Notes: generated by a model from the sequence alone, not told the origin. DNA of 64,000 bases from Benincasa hispida (GCF_009727055.1 NC_052357.1:10860518-10924517); one strand, 5' to 3'; positions 12,228-24,646 are shown, counted from the first letter of the stretch. Translations and numbers: made by a program.

Positions 12228-12397
12228 GGTGTATTTTTAACTTTTTCGAGTATTTAATTTTGAAAATTAACAACTTTATAAAAAATTGAAGTGTTTGAAC
12301 TTTTGAAACACTTGCAAAATTTATTTTAATAAAAAAAGATTAAATAAAAATGACTTTTTAGAAAAACATTTTTTTCTCTAATTAATCCAAACAATAC
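12228..12397 (-). mobile_element. MITE-like repeat, family C (copy 1)
   Basis: Its reverse complement (GTTTGGATTAATTAGAG, then AAATGTTTTTCT, ending AAAATACACCTT) matches the plus-strand copy at 22144-22340. A small dispersed repeat with GTTTGRATT-like ends; class not determined. Confidence 0.45.
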
Positions 12398-12486
12398 CAT
12401 CAATTAATTGAAATCTCTTTACACCTTGTTTGGTACCTTTTATAAGGAAAACAAATAAAACAAAGATTATTTTGAATTTCTTATTA

Positions 12487-13148
12487 GAGGCATTTGGACA
12501 CAAACTATCCTAAGACTACAATAACCACCCCTTACTATAATAAATATTATTTTGAAGTTTCTAATTAGCTACAATCATTATTATTTCAAAACTTATATTT
12601 GCTACGGTAGTTAATATTTGCTACACTTTTTACTATTGTACATTCATCATTTTTTTTTATTCTTGGCTACAGTGTTTACTATTTTTTTCTCAGACTAAAA
12701 TAGTTTACATCTCAAATATGTATTAAAAAATAGAGATGTCCATGGGACGGGGCGGAGCCGGGATGCCATTCCCCATCCTCATCTCCGCTCCCTATTTCAT
12801 TCCCTATCCCGTGAAATTTTCCATGGGGATCGGGTTCCCCGCGGAATTTTTTCCCTTATTTTTTTTTTTTAAAAATCCAATTAATTTAAATCACTAATGT
12901 GAGTAAAATTTAATTAAATAATTAACTTTATTACTAAATTGTTTATTATGGTTAGTTTTATATGACATTTTGAATTTAAAGATAAATTACTCAAAGTTTG
13001 CCCTAAAAAAACTAATTAACTTTTTTAGTAGAAAGAAATAAATATAAATCAAATTATTCAAATATATAATCTAAATTTAAATATTCAATTTAAACATATT
13101 TATTTCCTTTCTAATAAATAATCAAATTTGAAATTTAAATGTAATATT

Positions 13149-13187
<39 letters not shown>

Positions 13188-13580
13188 TAACATTAGATAA
13201 CTATACTAAATAAACATATAGAAGCTAATCGAGGCGGTGATAGGGGATAGGGCGGGGGCAGATATTCCCCGCCCTCATCCTCCTTTAGCTCATGGGGAAT
13301 TTTTTCCTCCACTCCCTGCCTAATCGGAGAATCTTTGTCCCTGTAGGAAGACATCTCTACTAAAAAATAAGTAAGCGTAATTCCTCTTAGACAATAAAAT
13401 ATGTAGACATGAGGAGAAACGTATTCGCTAGTTATATCATTTGCGCCTGAATTTCAAGACGTTCTTTAACACATACTATTATAACCGAATCTAAAATAAT
13501 CTATCTTTCAAATACAAACTATTATAACCCAACTATAGTAATCTAGAACTACAATAACCACTCCTTATCCCAAACGTCCT
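12487..13580 (-). mobile_element. Tourist-like MITE, interrupted by a hAT-type MITE
   Basis: The outer ends are GAGGCATTTGGACAC (left) and AGGACGTTTGGGATA (reverse complement of the right end), both flanked by TTA, as expected for PIF/Harbinger MITEs. The left part (12487-12720) aligns in reverse to the MITE at 39875-40152, including the words TTTACATCTCAAATA and AGTGTTTACTATT. The right part (about 13466-13580) matches the other half. Between them lie the hAT-type element (12731-13359) and about 100 bp of unmatched sequence. No coding capacity. Confidence 0.65.
12731..13359. mobile_element. hAT-type MITE, 629 bp
   Basis: Terminal inverted repeats TAGAGATGTC (12731-12740) and GACATCTCTA (13350-13359) are a perfect 10-bp pair. 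They fit the hAT end pattern (T/C)A(G/A)NG. The flanks TTAAAAAA (12723-12730) and CTAAAAAA (13360-13367) agree at seven of eight bases, the length of a hAT target duplication. Both subterminal regions are strikingly GC-rich (GGGACGGGGCGGAGCCGGG on the left, ATAGGGCGGGGGCAG near the right). The middle is AT-rich and holds an (AAT)n microsatellite near 13153-13187. It has no transposase, so it depends on another element. Confidence 0.75.
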
Positions 13581-15267
13581 TTATAATTTAAAAATGCACA
13601 GGTAAGCAACCAAAAAATGGAAGTATATAGTAAGAAATTATAGGTTCAAAGTCATCCCTATGAAAACTTTTTAAACATGTGTGGATTGTGTATATTCAAG
13701 AGAAGAATTACAATTTCAAATTTTAATGATTGAACCATACTCACATAGGTAATACAAATCAACTAACTTCTACTCCACAAACTATATTATATTTGTCCTA
13801 AGAACATTCATTTGTGTTATTTATGGCAGTTGTTGGATTTATATTTATTCTCAAGTTGCACACAATTAGGCTCAAACTTTTTATATACATATTAAGAAAG
13901 GTATAAACTTCTCAAGCACAATATACCAAAAGCTTCACTTCACAATAGTTTTCTATTCTTTTCACAAACAAAAGCAATATATAGACCAATTCCTAGGAAT
14001 ATTAAATTATAGGGTAGGATAAGGTAGGGGCAAGTTTAGGGGTTATACTAATTTGGCTAAATATATGCTTCCATTTCTCCATCTTTAATAAATATTGCAT
14101 TCATCATTGAACCCTATAATTCTTAAGCTACAATTCTCTTACCTTGACTTGTACATTATTCTTGATAAATTTTGGTATTTTCTATATATATTTTTAGGGT
14201 TTTATTTCATTTTTATCTTTATACTTTCAAAATGTATAATTAATCTTTTATTTTTAACTTTAGTTCATTTCAATTTGTTTCTAAGGTATATGTTTTGACT
14301 AATTCATATACTCTTAAAAAATGACTATTTTGATCTTTATTTGCAAAATTGAAACAACATTCTATAAACAACAAATTTGTTATGTCAAGAAAATGATTGG
14401 AGTCGAGCATTGTGTAGAGATTGTGATAAAAAAATGAAGAACGAAAATCTATATTTAAAGATATTATTGGAGCAGGAAACTCACATGTGTTTGTCATCAT
14501 TGTGGCCCTTCATGGCTTGTCTATCGGCCCACTTCTCTAATTTGATCTCTTTCTCTTAATCGACCTACATGAGAGTGCACTAGTATAGTGTTGACCTGAC
14601 GACTCTGATGCTTAAATTACTACAAGGAGTACATAACTCTACTAAACATAGAGATCAATAAAGTTGGAGGAGTTTACTTCTTCTCCTTGGGGGTTGTCGA
14701 ATGTAACTATTAATAATGCACTTCTTCTGACACTTGTTTGTGGGTTGTGTAATGCTGACAATGTAAAGAAGATTACTATTACTATCTTAAAGGTTGTAGA
14801 GTGCTAGGCCGAGCACAACTAGGTTATTTCCTTCGATTCGGTTTGGTAATCTTGAAACTTGAAGTTCTAACTTTTCTTCTTACGATCCGTGTTTCCATAT
14901 GTCATCTCTCAATTTCTTTGGACTTGGACTCGTTCATGATTTTTAGATCTTGTATGAGACAATCTTCAACACCCATATAAAAAGACAAAAAAAAGGGTAA
15001 TAAACATTGAAAATACCCAAATGAAAGTAGGTATTTAAAGAACCTACATTTAATTTATAGATATTTTTTAAGAGAGAAAGATTTGGATTGTGTCTATGGA
15101 GAACATGTGGATCCCAAAGGGGAAGAAGGGTAAAAGCCATGTGCTTGTGGTGGCTATGTATATTTGGATAACATGGGAGCCCATGTGAAGGTATGGCTAA
15201 GGGAGAAGGAACTAACTCCTTAAAAACACTTCTTTCTTTCTACATCACATTTTTATTCTCATTTTTC

Positions 15268-15270
<3 letters not shown>
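13581..15270. other. Intergenic DNA, no gene identified
   Basis: No gene or clear repeat was recognised. The 14380-14940 stretch is a little richer in G+C, but its longest frames are about 60 codons and unlike any family I know. Confidence 0.4.

Positions 15271-15298
<28 letters not shown>
15271..15298. repeat. (AT)14 microsatellite
   Basis: Uninterrupted AT dinucleotide run of 28 bases. Confidence 0.95.
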
Positions 15299-15302
<4 letters not shown>

Positions 15303-15564
15303 TTTTATACATACTTATAAAGCACAGAAGTAGATAAGACAAAATATTTTCAAATGACTCCTTTCTCCAAACAGTATGAAAAAGCCACTTGCTTTTAGAT
15401 TCATGAATATTTGAAGAACATTTGGACCCTATTGGATAACAATGGATCATTTTAATTTTTTTTGTCCTTTTATTAAAAAAAAAAACTTAGCTAAATACCA
15501 AAAAAAAAAACAAAAAGAAGAGTAGGTTAGTATTCTTTAAAATAAAAGTAAATTTTAAAGGAAA

Positions 15565-15785
15565 ATTGACAATTATTTTAAATGACAAAACTATTGTAAA
15601 TATTTTTAAATATAGCAAAATGTCACTTTTTATTAGTAGTAGATAGTGATAGATATTAATAGACATCTATCAATATTAGTGATAAATACTGATAGATGTC
15701 TATCATTATCTATCACTGTAGACAATGATATTTTACTATATTTATAAATAAGTTGGTTCGTTTTCTTATATTTGAAAATAGTGAG
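15565..15785. mobile_element. MITE-like repeat, family B (copy 3)
   Basis: The clearest copy. AAATATAGCAAAATGTCACT starts it, then several TGATAGATRTCTATCA-like inverted words follow, and the end is TATTTATAAATAAGTTGG. The internal TGATAGA units form short tandem and inverted repeats. Confidence 0.6.
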
Positions 15786-18042
15786 AAAAAAAAAACTATG
15801 AATAAATAGATAAAAATAATGAAAAATCTTCATTAAACAAACCCCAAAAGACTAAAAAGATAAATTAATATAACTGCCCATCTATATGCAATTTTTTAAA
15901 AAAAGGATTATCCAAATTAAACACATTGAAGCCCCAACAAAATAGCCCCAAATTAAGCTAATTATTTGATGGAGAATAAAACTATATATTAAAAGAAAAA
16001 TTCCCATCTATTATAAGCTCACAAAAATTACACTATGATTGTAAATCATCATTACTCCAACTAATGAGACATCTCTCTCTCTAAAGCTCCATGATTGATG
16101 AGCATATTAAGTAACATGGGCATGCATGCAAATCCCAATATACAAATTGAAAAATAATTGAATTAAATTGGGGAATGAATTGAATCTTAGCTTAAGCTAG
16201 AGAGTAATGATTATGTTAGGAGGGAAACAAATCATGAAATTGTAATATTAATTAATTAGTTAATTAAAAGGAAATGACATAACATAATCTAAACATATTC
16301 ATGAAGGCAAATATAAATTGAAGACAAAAATCACATGTGTTTTTTGTTTGTTTGTTTTTCCAAAAGGTTAAAGAGAAAAAAAAAAAAAAAAAAAAAGGAA
16401 AAAAACATGTGGGTCCTAAGTTGTTGGAACTTGTTTCTCAAGCGTGAGTGACATTACCCTATATTTGTGCACTCCCCAAAAAAGCATCATTATTTCTCAC
16501 TTAATTCTTATATTCACGTCCTTCCAAAAGTAGTCGACAAAGTGCATTTTCATTCAATATTTTCTCTTATGCTCTTCCAACAATAATATTTATTCTCTTA
16601 TTAACTCCCACGAACTTTCTGTTTTATCTAATTTGATAAAATCTCATAAATATAAACATTTAAAGATGTTTAGTCCAATCGCACCCATAATAAATAAATT
16701 TGGGAGGATCTCTTCGGTCAATAGATTTAGATAGCAACTAGAATCTAGGATTTGAAATCAAATCATCACATGATAAAAAAAATGAGATTACGTACAATGA
16801 AAATAAAGACGAAGAAAAGTCAAAACGTTCAAAACCCACTCAAAGAATTACTATCTAAACCCATCCGAATCTATTTTATATCCAACACGTTATTTATCTA
16901 GTCAGCTATATGTTTAACCTACACAATTAGCTAAAAGCATAGTAGATCACAACTTCTCACTGACACATACATATAGGAAAATTGATGCATATCCAATCCA
17001 TTATTGATATCTAGTACTACGTAGACTATTTATGAGTTAGTTTCGTTTAAAAAAGATCTTAACTTTCTCAAATTATAGGAACTAAATTTATAATTTAAGA
17101 AACTTTATTTTGTTATATACTTTGCTTCTCCAATCAATCAATCTCGTTTTTCATGATTCACTTTCCCTTTCATCGATCATTACATAATCTTCTTCAACGA
17201 TTGTGATCATCGTGATCTTTCTTTAGATTTCATCCGATAGATCTCATTCACGACTTTTTATTTCTGACCATTTTCACATCTCTAACATTGTAAGGCTTGG
17301 TTTTCAAACAAATAGGGAAGGAATGACATTGTTTTGGTGATTTTTAGGTCATAATGTTGGTTATTCTTTTTTCTTTTTTGGGTCTTTTTGGCTGTTAGTT
17401 TGAAGGAGAAGGATAGGCATGGTGGGGGAGAGAGTCAAAAAGGTGGGAATTAAGCTGCTCAAAGAACAAGCAAAGCTGTAAAGTTGATTATAAGAAGTGG
17501 AAAGCAAGAGGAGAGAGAGAAAAAAGAAATAGACCAAAACATATGAATATATATTTATATGAGAGAATGTCTTGAAGAGAGAGGTAATGGACATTAAAAA
17601 GAAAGACTTCATGTTTCTCTGTTTACAAATCCCCATGTGTTCATATTTGGCTTCACTCCATTTCCCATTTCTTGGATTCCTCCATTAATCTCAATCACTT
17701 CTTTCAAAAGCAATAAAAGGAGAGGCACATCTACAAACACACTCAACTTTATTTTATGCGATTTTCTACCCACAACTTCCTAAACTACCGACCTAAAAAT
17801 TTAAAACAGATAAAGGAACATAAATTTAATGTTATATCATCCGACATTAAAAACATTAAAAACCTTGGATCAATATGTTATGAAGAGATTTAGATTTGGT
17901 GAGAAGATCTCTCTCAACTTGGATTGCCATTAAAAAAACAGACAGTAGAACCAAGTTTTCTTTTCATCATGCTTCTTTTATTTAATTATCTCTATCTCTT
18001 TTTGTTTTTTCTTTCTCTCTCATTTTTTTTTTTGTCTCTTTA

Positions 18043-18044
<2 letters not shown>
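15786..18044. other. Intergenic DNA, no gene identified
   Basis: AT-rich sequence containing an A19 run near 16379 and two GATC-rich, CATGCATGC-type stretches near 16120. Open frames near 17361-17636 on the minus strand are low in complexity and were not accepted as genes. Confidence 0.4.

Positions 18045-18091
<47 letters not shown>
18045..18091 (+). repeat. Poly(T) tract, 47 nt
   Basis: Forty-seven consecutive T, preceded by another CT-rich stretch. It lies downstream of the minus-strand ERF gene (on that strand it is a poly(A)). Confidence 0.95.
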
Positions 18092-18094
<3 letters not shown>

Positions 18095-18509
18095 GAATTT
18101 TATAATTTTTTTATGTTTTATTTTTATATAATTTTTAATATCCTCATTTTACACTTTTTCTTTTCCCTTTCTCATGATCCAATGCAGCCACTAACTCAAT
18201 CAATATGTTTCCCCTAATTTTTTCCTTGTCTTTTCACTTATAAATTACCAACAAACTTTAGAATAACCCATTTGAAGGTGACATCATTAAAATTACATTT
18301 CATATGATCCCATATTCATATATATCTACAAAAAGTTATATATAACGTGACAAAATATGCATATTATATTTTGAGAATAATGGGTCGTTTTTAAATTCAC
18401 TTAATTTCCATAAGATTTCTAATCATCATCATCATATATATGTATATATATATATTACTAAAATCTAGAGGAAATTTGGAGCTACCCAACATTAAAAAGA
18501 AAAAAAAAA

Positions 18510-19195
18510 TTATGTAATAATTTCGAATGATCCGAGGTGTAGCAGTTCTTGTATCATTTGTTCAATATGATCATCTTCAAGAGGTTGAAGGCATTGTTGA
18601 TGATGAATGTTGTTATTATTATTATTGTCATTCATCTCCATCTGACCTTCGTCGGAGTAGACCCACGTTTCTTCGGGTGTCCACCGACGACCGGTGGTGG
18701 GTCCGGCAATGCTCGGTGGAGGGGGCTGGAATCCGGCGGGGTGCTGTTTGTGGATGTGTTTTTTGGCGATTTGGAGTGAGGCTAAATGGCATTTATGTAA
18801 TTTGGCTATAAGCGCGGCGGAGAGAAGGTTAGAAGAGGAGGATGAGGAATGTTGATCGTTTGGATTGTATTGGAAGTTGGTTCGGGCATTTGGACCGCAC
18901 ATCAACCGTGCTGCCTCGTCGTAAGCTCGGGCTGCATCCTCCGCCGTCTCGAACGTCCCCAACCATATTCTCGTCTTCCTGAAACAATAAAAAAGCTTTT
19001 AAGCAACAGCAAACAAGGAAAAGAGTTCATATTTTTAACGTATAAATTATACGATACTTTCTCTGTGAAAATTTGTAGCTCTATTCGAAATGAAGGAAGG
19101 AAGAAGAATTACAATAGAGGGTGGCGAATTTCGGAGACCCAAGAGCCCCAATGTCGTTGGCGAACGCCACGATAGCGTTGTTGAGGTCGGGCCAT
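18510..19195 (-). CDS. ERF003: AP2/ERF transcription factor, ERF003 type (2 exons)
   Basis: Exon 1 is 19195-19113 and exon 2 is 18978-18510, with a GT-AG intron (19112-18979) in phase 2; 183 residues. Residues 8-64 form one AP2/ERF DNA-binding domain: [20 protein letters not shown], then [19 protein letters not shown] and a CGPNARTNF end. The intron falls inside the AP2 domain after HPL, as in the SHINE/ERF003 group. A Ser run (72-77), an Asn run (144-151) and a C-terminal [19 protein letters not shown] motif (160-178) follow; the last closely matches Arabidopsis ERF003 (At5g25190). The protein should act in the nucleus on GCC-box-like promoter sites. Whether it activates or represses cannot be told from sequence. 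Start chosen because it restores [15 protein letters not shown]. Confidence 0.93.
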
Positions 19196-19320
19196 GGATC
19201 GGTTGTCGTCGGAGAAGAAGAAGAAGAGAAGTGATAGAGTTCAAAAATTTGGTTGGTGTGTGATAAAGAGTGGGAAAATGGAGAAAGTGAGTGATAGGAT
19301 GAAAGGAGGGAGAGGAGAAG

Positions 19321-19330
19321 TATATATATA
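19321..19330 (-). promoter_or_regulatory. Probable TATA box of the ERF gene
   Basis: TATATATATA 126 bp upstream of the ERF start codon on the minus strand, followed by a GA/CT-rich leader. Position and sequence fit a plant TATA element; the transcription start has not been seen. Confidence 0.5.
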
Positions 19331-22143
19331 GAGAGAACTTTTCTTTTTTTCTTTTCTCTCCCTCTCTCTTTCTCTTTTTTCTATTTGGAACCTTTTGTCT
19401 CTCAATTTTATTATATATGGGTCCCTCATATTTTGCCTCTTGCTTCTTTCCTTTGTTCTTTTTTTTTTCCCATCCTTTTAACCTTTTCATATGCAAGTCA
19501 TTTATTTGAATAGGAGAATATATACACACACATGAAGAGCCTTAAATTTTACTTAAAACTATGGTCTCACTTAAAATTTTAGTTAAAATCATAAATTTAG
19601 TCCCGAAAACTCTTTCAATTTTGTATTTAATAAATCTTTCAATTTTACGTCTAATAAATCCATGATACCTATCTTCGCAATTTTATGAAGAAAAATAAAG
19701 TGTTATCTAGGTTGCACCTATCTTTGTGCAGTTCAGACAGTTATCTAATAATATATATATTTTTTATGTAAAGAAATAGAAAACATGAGATTAGGCTGCA
19801 TCTAAGAACTCACAAAATTTGTGTTTTTTTTTTTTAAGGCTAACAATCGTTTCCTTATACAAAATTAAAACTCAATTTCATAATAAATAAATAATTTTTT
19901 TTTCAAAATTTTAAATATGCAGGAATTGAATATATAAAAATTGAAAGTTTAAAATTTTATTGGACACTTTTATTGCATAAAAGTTCAAAGATCAACCTTA
20001 TAATTTAACTTAAATGTATCATAGTTAGATTCATTATAAATATATGTATTTTGAAATATATCAAACAGGATTGATTCATCAAAGATCGTAGTTATCATAT
20101 GATAAAGAGTTTAAATTTTGAGAATCAATTAAAACATGATGAATCTATCAAATTAAGGTTGTATATATCTTTGTTTGTCACTTAAAACTAGAAAACCTTA
20201 TGTTTTGTGCAAGGAGTATGGCCAAAGAACTCGACCATGCAAGATGTTTGATATCCAAAAACCAACAAAAGGAAACATCATTTTCTCTAACAACGATCTC
20301 TGGGCCCCCAATTAATTGGTTGAACATATATCTATGCCATTAATAAATCTTATTATACACCCTAATGACATTAAATATGACATAAACTTTTCCACAATGT
20401 GTCTATTAACTATAAATGCATGTGGTGGTCCCCCGCACTAATAGTAAACATGTCATGTTCTAACGTTTATTTTGTCACTGGTTTATGTGTCAGTAGACCA
20501 ATCCAAATATAACACAATGGATGTAATTCCAATAATCATTTGAAAGGTATTCAATGATTCAATTTGCATTTTCGCCTTTGCTGAACTCAAAGGAAAAAAA
20601 AAAAGAGCATAAGAAAGTCTTTCTTATGTCTATGTATCTTCTTTTTAATGACTTGATCATAGAAACTAACTCCAAACTAAGGTTAACTGTACTTGGACTT
20701 AGGGCAAACCTATTGTTGGGTAACCTTCCCTACAAAGTTTTCTAGGAAGTATGTGAGTGAGGTCAAAACATGTCGCAAGGACTCGTGTTGATCTGTAAAA
20801 GAGATATATAGTCTCCACTTTAAGAAACAATGCAAGATAAGTAAGATAGCATCGCCAGATCTTGAATATAGGGTCGATGAACCAAGTAAATCTACGCAAT
20901 AATCTATTATATCCGAAAAATTAAATCATTGGAGAACAAAACAAATAACATAGCTTTTCAACACAAATTTAGAAAAAAAAAAAATGATTTGTTGAGAGAG
21001 AGAGAGATATGATGTTAAATGGGAAATGAAGAAGGGAATTAGAGGACATTGGTACATGGCTCACATCATCTCTTATTCTTAACATAGAAACCTCTCCATA
21101 TGACATTTCACTATGTCAACCCACATCCCCTCTTTCATACATTACTTTCATTTCCCATCTCTCTCTCTCTCTTTCTTAGACTTAGCTGCAATTTTTGACT
21201 CATTTATGAACTATTCTATATATGTTTTGTGTTCTTCAAAATAACCAAAATATGTCCTTTTTCTTTACTTTATGTCTCTCTCAACATTTTAACCTACCCC
21301 CCTTCAAAACACACCTTTTTTTTTAATAGTTAAACCTTTTTTCTTTTTTGCTATAGTTCACTATCAACATATATGAGATAGAAAGATTCGAATATATGAT
21401 ATTTTTGTCAAACATTGTATATATTTTAATCAATTGAGTTATGTTCAAGTTGACATCACTTTTAACTTTTTCGAAAGTTTATTTGATATAGTATAGCTTT
21501 TTTTATTGTTTTGAGATGACGAATTCCAATAATATTAAGCACTTATAAATTTTCATTCTTTCTCATCCACTCCCTTTTGCCTCTTTTTTTCTATTTTTAT
21601 GGTGAGAGAGACAAAACAAAAAAGAGAAAGATGAGGTTTCTCTATGCTTTTGGCCAAATTAGAATAGGGCCTATTTACCTTGTTTCTTTGTGGCCAGGTG
21701 TTATTGGTGAAGCCATTTTCATGATTAGATTTTATCAATTTTGTAACTTGATAATTTGGCATGTTTTATGGCTCCAATTTTGTATTATTTATTAGTTAGT
21801 CCCTGGGTCATTTTCAAATTTAATCTTCAGGAAGGACCTATTCTTTTATTCACTTATTCAACAAATCTTACTTTCATGAAGGAACTATTAATTTATCTTG
21901 AATATAAATTTGATTCATATGATTTAAACCATTTTTATTTGATCCTCATAGGTTTGAAAGTTTGCATTTAATCACGTCTTGATTAAATTTGATTTTTTAA
22001 AAATTTCAATTTAGTTCACACAAATTGTGTTAATAATAATAATTCGTTTGACAATTTTTTTTCCCGGAATAATTGTGTTAGTTATTGAAGATTTACAACT
22101 AAATACAAAATAAAGAAATTAGAAATTAGGTGGTGGATTCTTC
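19331..22143. other. Intergenic DNA with one inverted repeat
   Basis: No gene recognised. An inverted repeat lies at 20995-21176: GAGAGAGAGAGA and ATGGGAAATGAA on the left are mirrored by TTCATTTCCCAT and CTCTCTCTCTCT on the right, about 110 bp apart. Short ORFs in the region are unlike known proteins. Confidence 0.4.
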
Positions 22144-22340
22144 GGGCTCGTTTGAATTGATTTGAGAAAAAATGTTTTTCTTAAAATAAAACTCATTTTT
22201 ATGTAAACATGTTTGAGAAAAACAGATTAAAATACACTTGAAAGACTATTTTGAGTAGTTGCTAAATACTTCAATTTCTTCTAAAATGACTTATTTTTTA
22301 AATTAAACACAAAAATATATATTCCAAACACATTCTTCGA
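22144..22340 (+). mobile_element. MITE-like repeat, family C (copy 2)
   Basis: Starts GGGCTCGTTTGAATTG and ends CCAAACACATTC, with AAAATGTTTTTCTTAAAA inside. The copy at 12228-12397 is the same repeat in reverse. Confidence 0.5.
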
Positions 22341-23558
22341 GTGATTAAAACCTAATTTCAAAATAATTGGTGAGGTTTAACTAAAATATATATAAGGACC
22401 ACTTTGAAACTCTTAAATAAATTATTATTACGGAATCAATTAAAACTAAACTCAAACTTTAAGAATAAAAAAATATTAGTGGAGTAAGATCGTTAATGTG
22501 GTCGCTCTACTCTCTTGCCAAACTACGACATTAAAAAAATTTGGTATGTCTTCTCTTTCCATTTTAGAGGAAGAAGAGGATTGATTATCTTACAATGTTA
22601 GTGAGGATGGTTGTTGTTGTTAATGTGATTAGTAGAATAAATAATAATAATAATTTTTTTAAAAAGAGATAAAATGGACTAAATAGAAAATGTTAAAATT
22701 GGTAGGACCAAATTTGTAAATTAACGTATTGAAATATTAGTAGAAACCGTGTTGTTGGAGCATATGATAGACCAAAAAAGAAAATGCAAGAGGAATATAT
22801 ATATANCAAAAGCACATGCGTCTCAATGTCAAGCATTTAATGTAGCAGAACAATCAAATTTATCCACACAAGACCCCGTCGAATCACAATGTATCTAACT
22901 CTAGTAAGAAAAATTTTTAGTACTACGATATAGTAGATATCTAATCTCTTTCAATTTGAGACATTATTAAACAATGTTATTTTAAATATTCTTTTATGAT
23001 AAATATAATGATAATAATTTTTTTTTCATACTGCTGTGTTACTATAAATTTTTTTGAAGATCCTAATGGATTGTAATTCACTTAAAACACTTTTTTTTTC
23101 ATCTTTTCTTATGTTTTTTTTTTTTTTAATCTTTGGATTCCTCCATTAATCTAAATAGCTATTCAATAAAAAATTGTTTATATGTGTGTGTGAGCGTGTG
23201 TAAAAATAAAAACATTGTTTTATTGTTGATGAAATCAATATAAATTTTGATTTTTTTTTTATTAAAAATCGAAATAAATTTATTTAGATTCAAGTCATGC
23301 ATGATCTAAAATAATGGACATTTATTGTATTTAGGAAAGAAAAAAGTGGACAACGAAAGAAAGAGATAGCAAAATAGAGTGAAAAAAAATCAATTTCTAC
23401 CTTTGAATTTAACTTTTACCGATTGTCGTTCTACTTTTGCTATAAATTCACCCACTAATATCAACAGATTAATAATTATAAATAATCTCCAGAAGGTTAT
23501 TAATCCAATAAAAATCAACATTTATTTAAATTTATAATAAATATTATAACACTTATCT
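22341..23558. other. Intergenic DNA, no gene identified
   Basis: AT-rich; contains one unresolved base (22806) at the end of a TA repeat. No ORF of interest. Confidence 0.4.
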
Positions 23559-23860
23559 TGTTGTGAATTTGAAGAGCTTAACGGCGCACAACGAGAAGAG
23601 TATACAGAAAAAATATAATATAATAACAATATATAATATATAAATAAATAAATAAGTAAATAAAATGATAAATAATAGATTTCTCTACTTATTCCAATCT
23701 TTTTGGATTGATAAGTAGAAGGTGGATTATAATGACACTAATAGTGTGTAATCTTGAGACACATAGACAACACATGTGATCATGGATAAATGATGACACA
23801 TGGCCAATAGACACTAATAATGGACATCTACTTTACACCAAATTCAACATATTTATAATA
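23559..23860 (-). repeat. 3' LTR of copia element 0
   Basis: About 302 bp. Read on the minus strand it starts TATTATAAATATGTTGAATT right after the purine tract AAGGGGAAG and ends AAATTCACAACA. The TG at the start is mutated. Target duplications could not be confirmed. Confidence 0.65.
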
Positions 23861-23979
23861 CTTCCCCTTAGATTCTCATTATATATGAAATATGCCTCAT
23901 TAAACCTTACTAAGAAAAAATCCACTGGGAAAAAAGTCATAGTGAAGGGAAAAAAGTATATATTTCATATAATTTGATA

Positions 23980-24646
23980 CTCTTAAAAAGTATATTTACT
24001 CCCCATCATGGAAACATCACATGAGATCTCTAAGTCGCCGCATTCTAATGTTGAGTACCAGTTTTTCAAAGGCAGCGGTAGGTAACGTCTTTGTAAATAA
24101 GTCTGTTAGATTATCTTTCAAACAAATTTATTGTACAGTGATGTCGACATTTTCATCAAGATCACGAGTGTAGAAAAGCTTCGATGAAATATGTTTTGTT
24201 CTATTTTCTTTAATATAGTGTTGTGTTGTTTTCGTATAATATTGTTATAAGATTTTTACTAGAAGACAAACCACATGTTCCACGAATGTGGTGAGTAATT
24301 GATCTGAGTCATACACATTCTCAACTAGCATTGTGAATTGCAAGAATTTCAACATGATTTGAGGAAGCAGTTGTTATGGTTAGTTTCACCAATCGCCATG
24401 ATATAACAATTTCTCCACATGTGAATAGATAATCCGTTTAAGATTTAGCTGTGTGAATTAGATAAATATCCAGAATCTACATAACTAACTAGATCAAAAT
24501 TTGATTTATTTAAATAAAACAAACCCATGTAGATCATTCCTCGGAGATAATGGAGTATATGCTTAATTCCGTTCCAATGTCTTTTTGTTGGAGAAGAACT
24601 ATATCTTGCTAATAAATTTACTGAAAATGAAATATCACTTAAGGCA
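23980..24646 (-). pseudogene. Copia element 0: RNase H / RT C-terminus, broken
   Basis: Minus-strand translation shows, across several stops, ARYSSSPTKRHWNGIKHIL, then HYLRG, SNFDLVSYVDSGYLS, ISSKLFYTRDLDENVDIT, DNLTDLFTKTLPTAAFEKL and GMRRLRDL. These are the RT C-terminal helix region and RNase H of a copia polyprotein, including the first RNase H Asp (YVDSGYLS). In-frame stops and a missing TNHAE-type region make it inactive. It stops at the truncated LTR of the nested element. Confidence 0.75.

Noticed and set aside
17924..18217. 97-codon ORF rich in Phe and Leu
   Set aside because: Made by the 47-nt T run and other low-complexity DNA.
19047..19529. 160-codon minus-strand ORF overlapping ERF exon 1
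   Set aside because: Different frame from the AP2 domain and covers the promoter and leader; low complexity.
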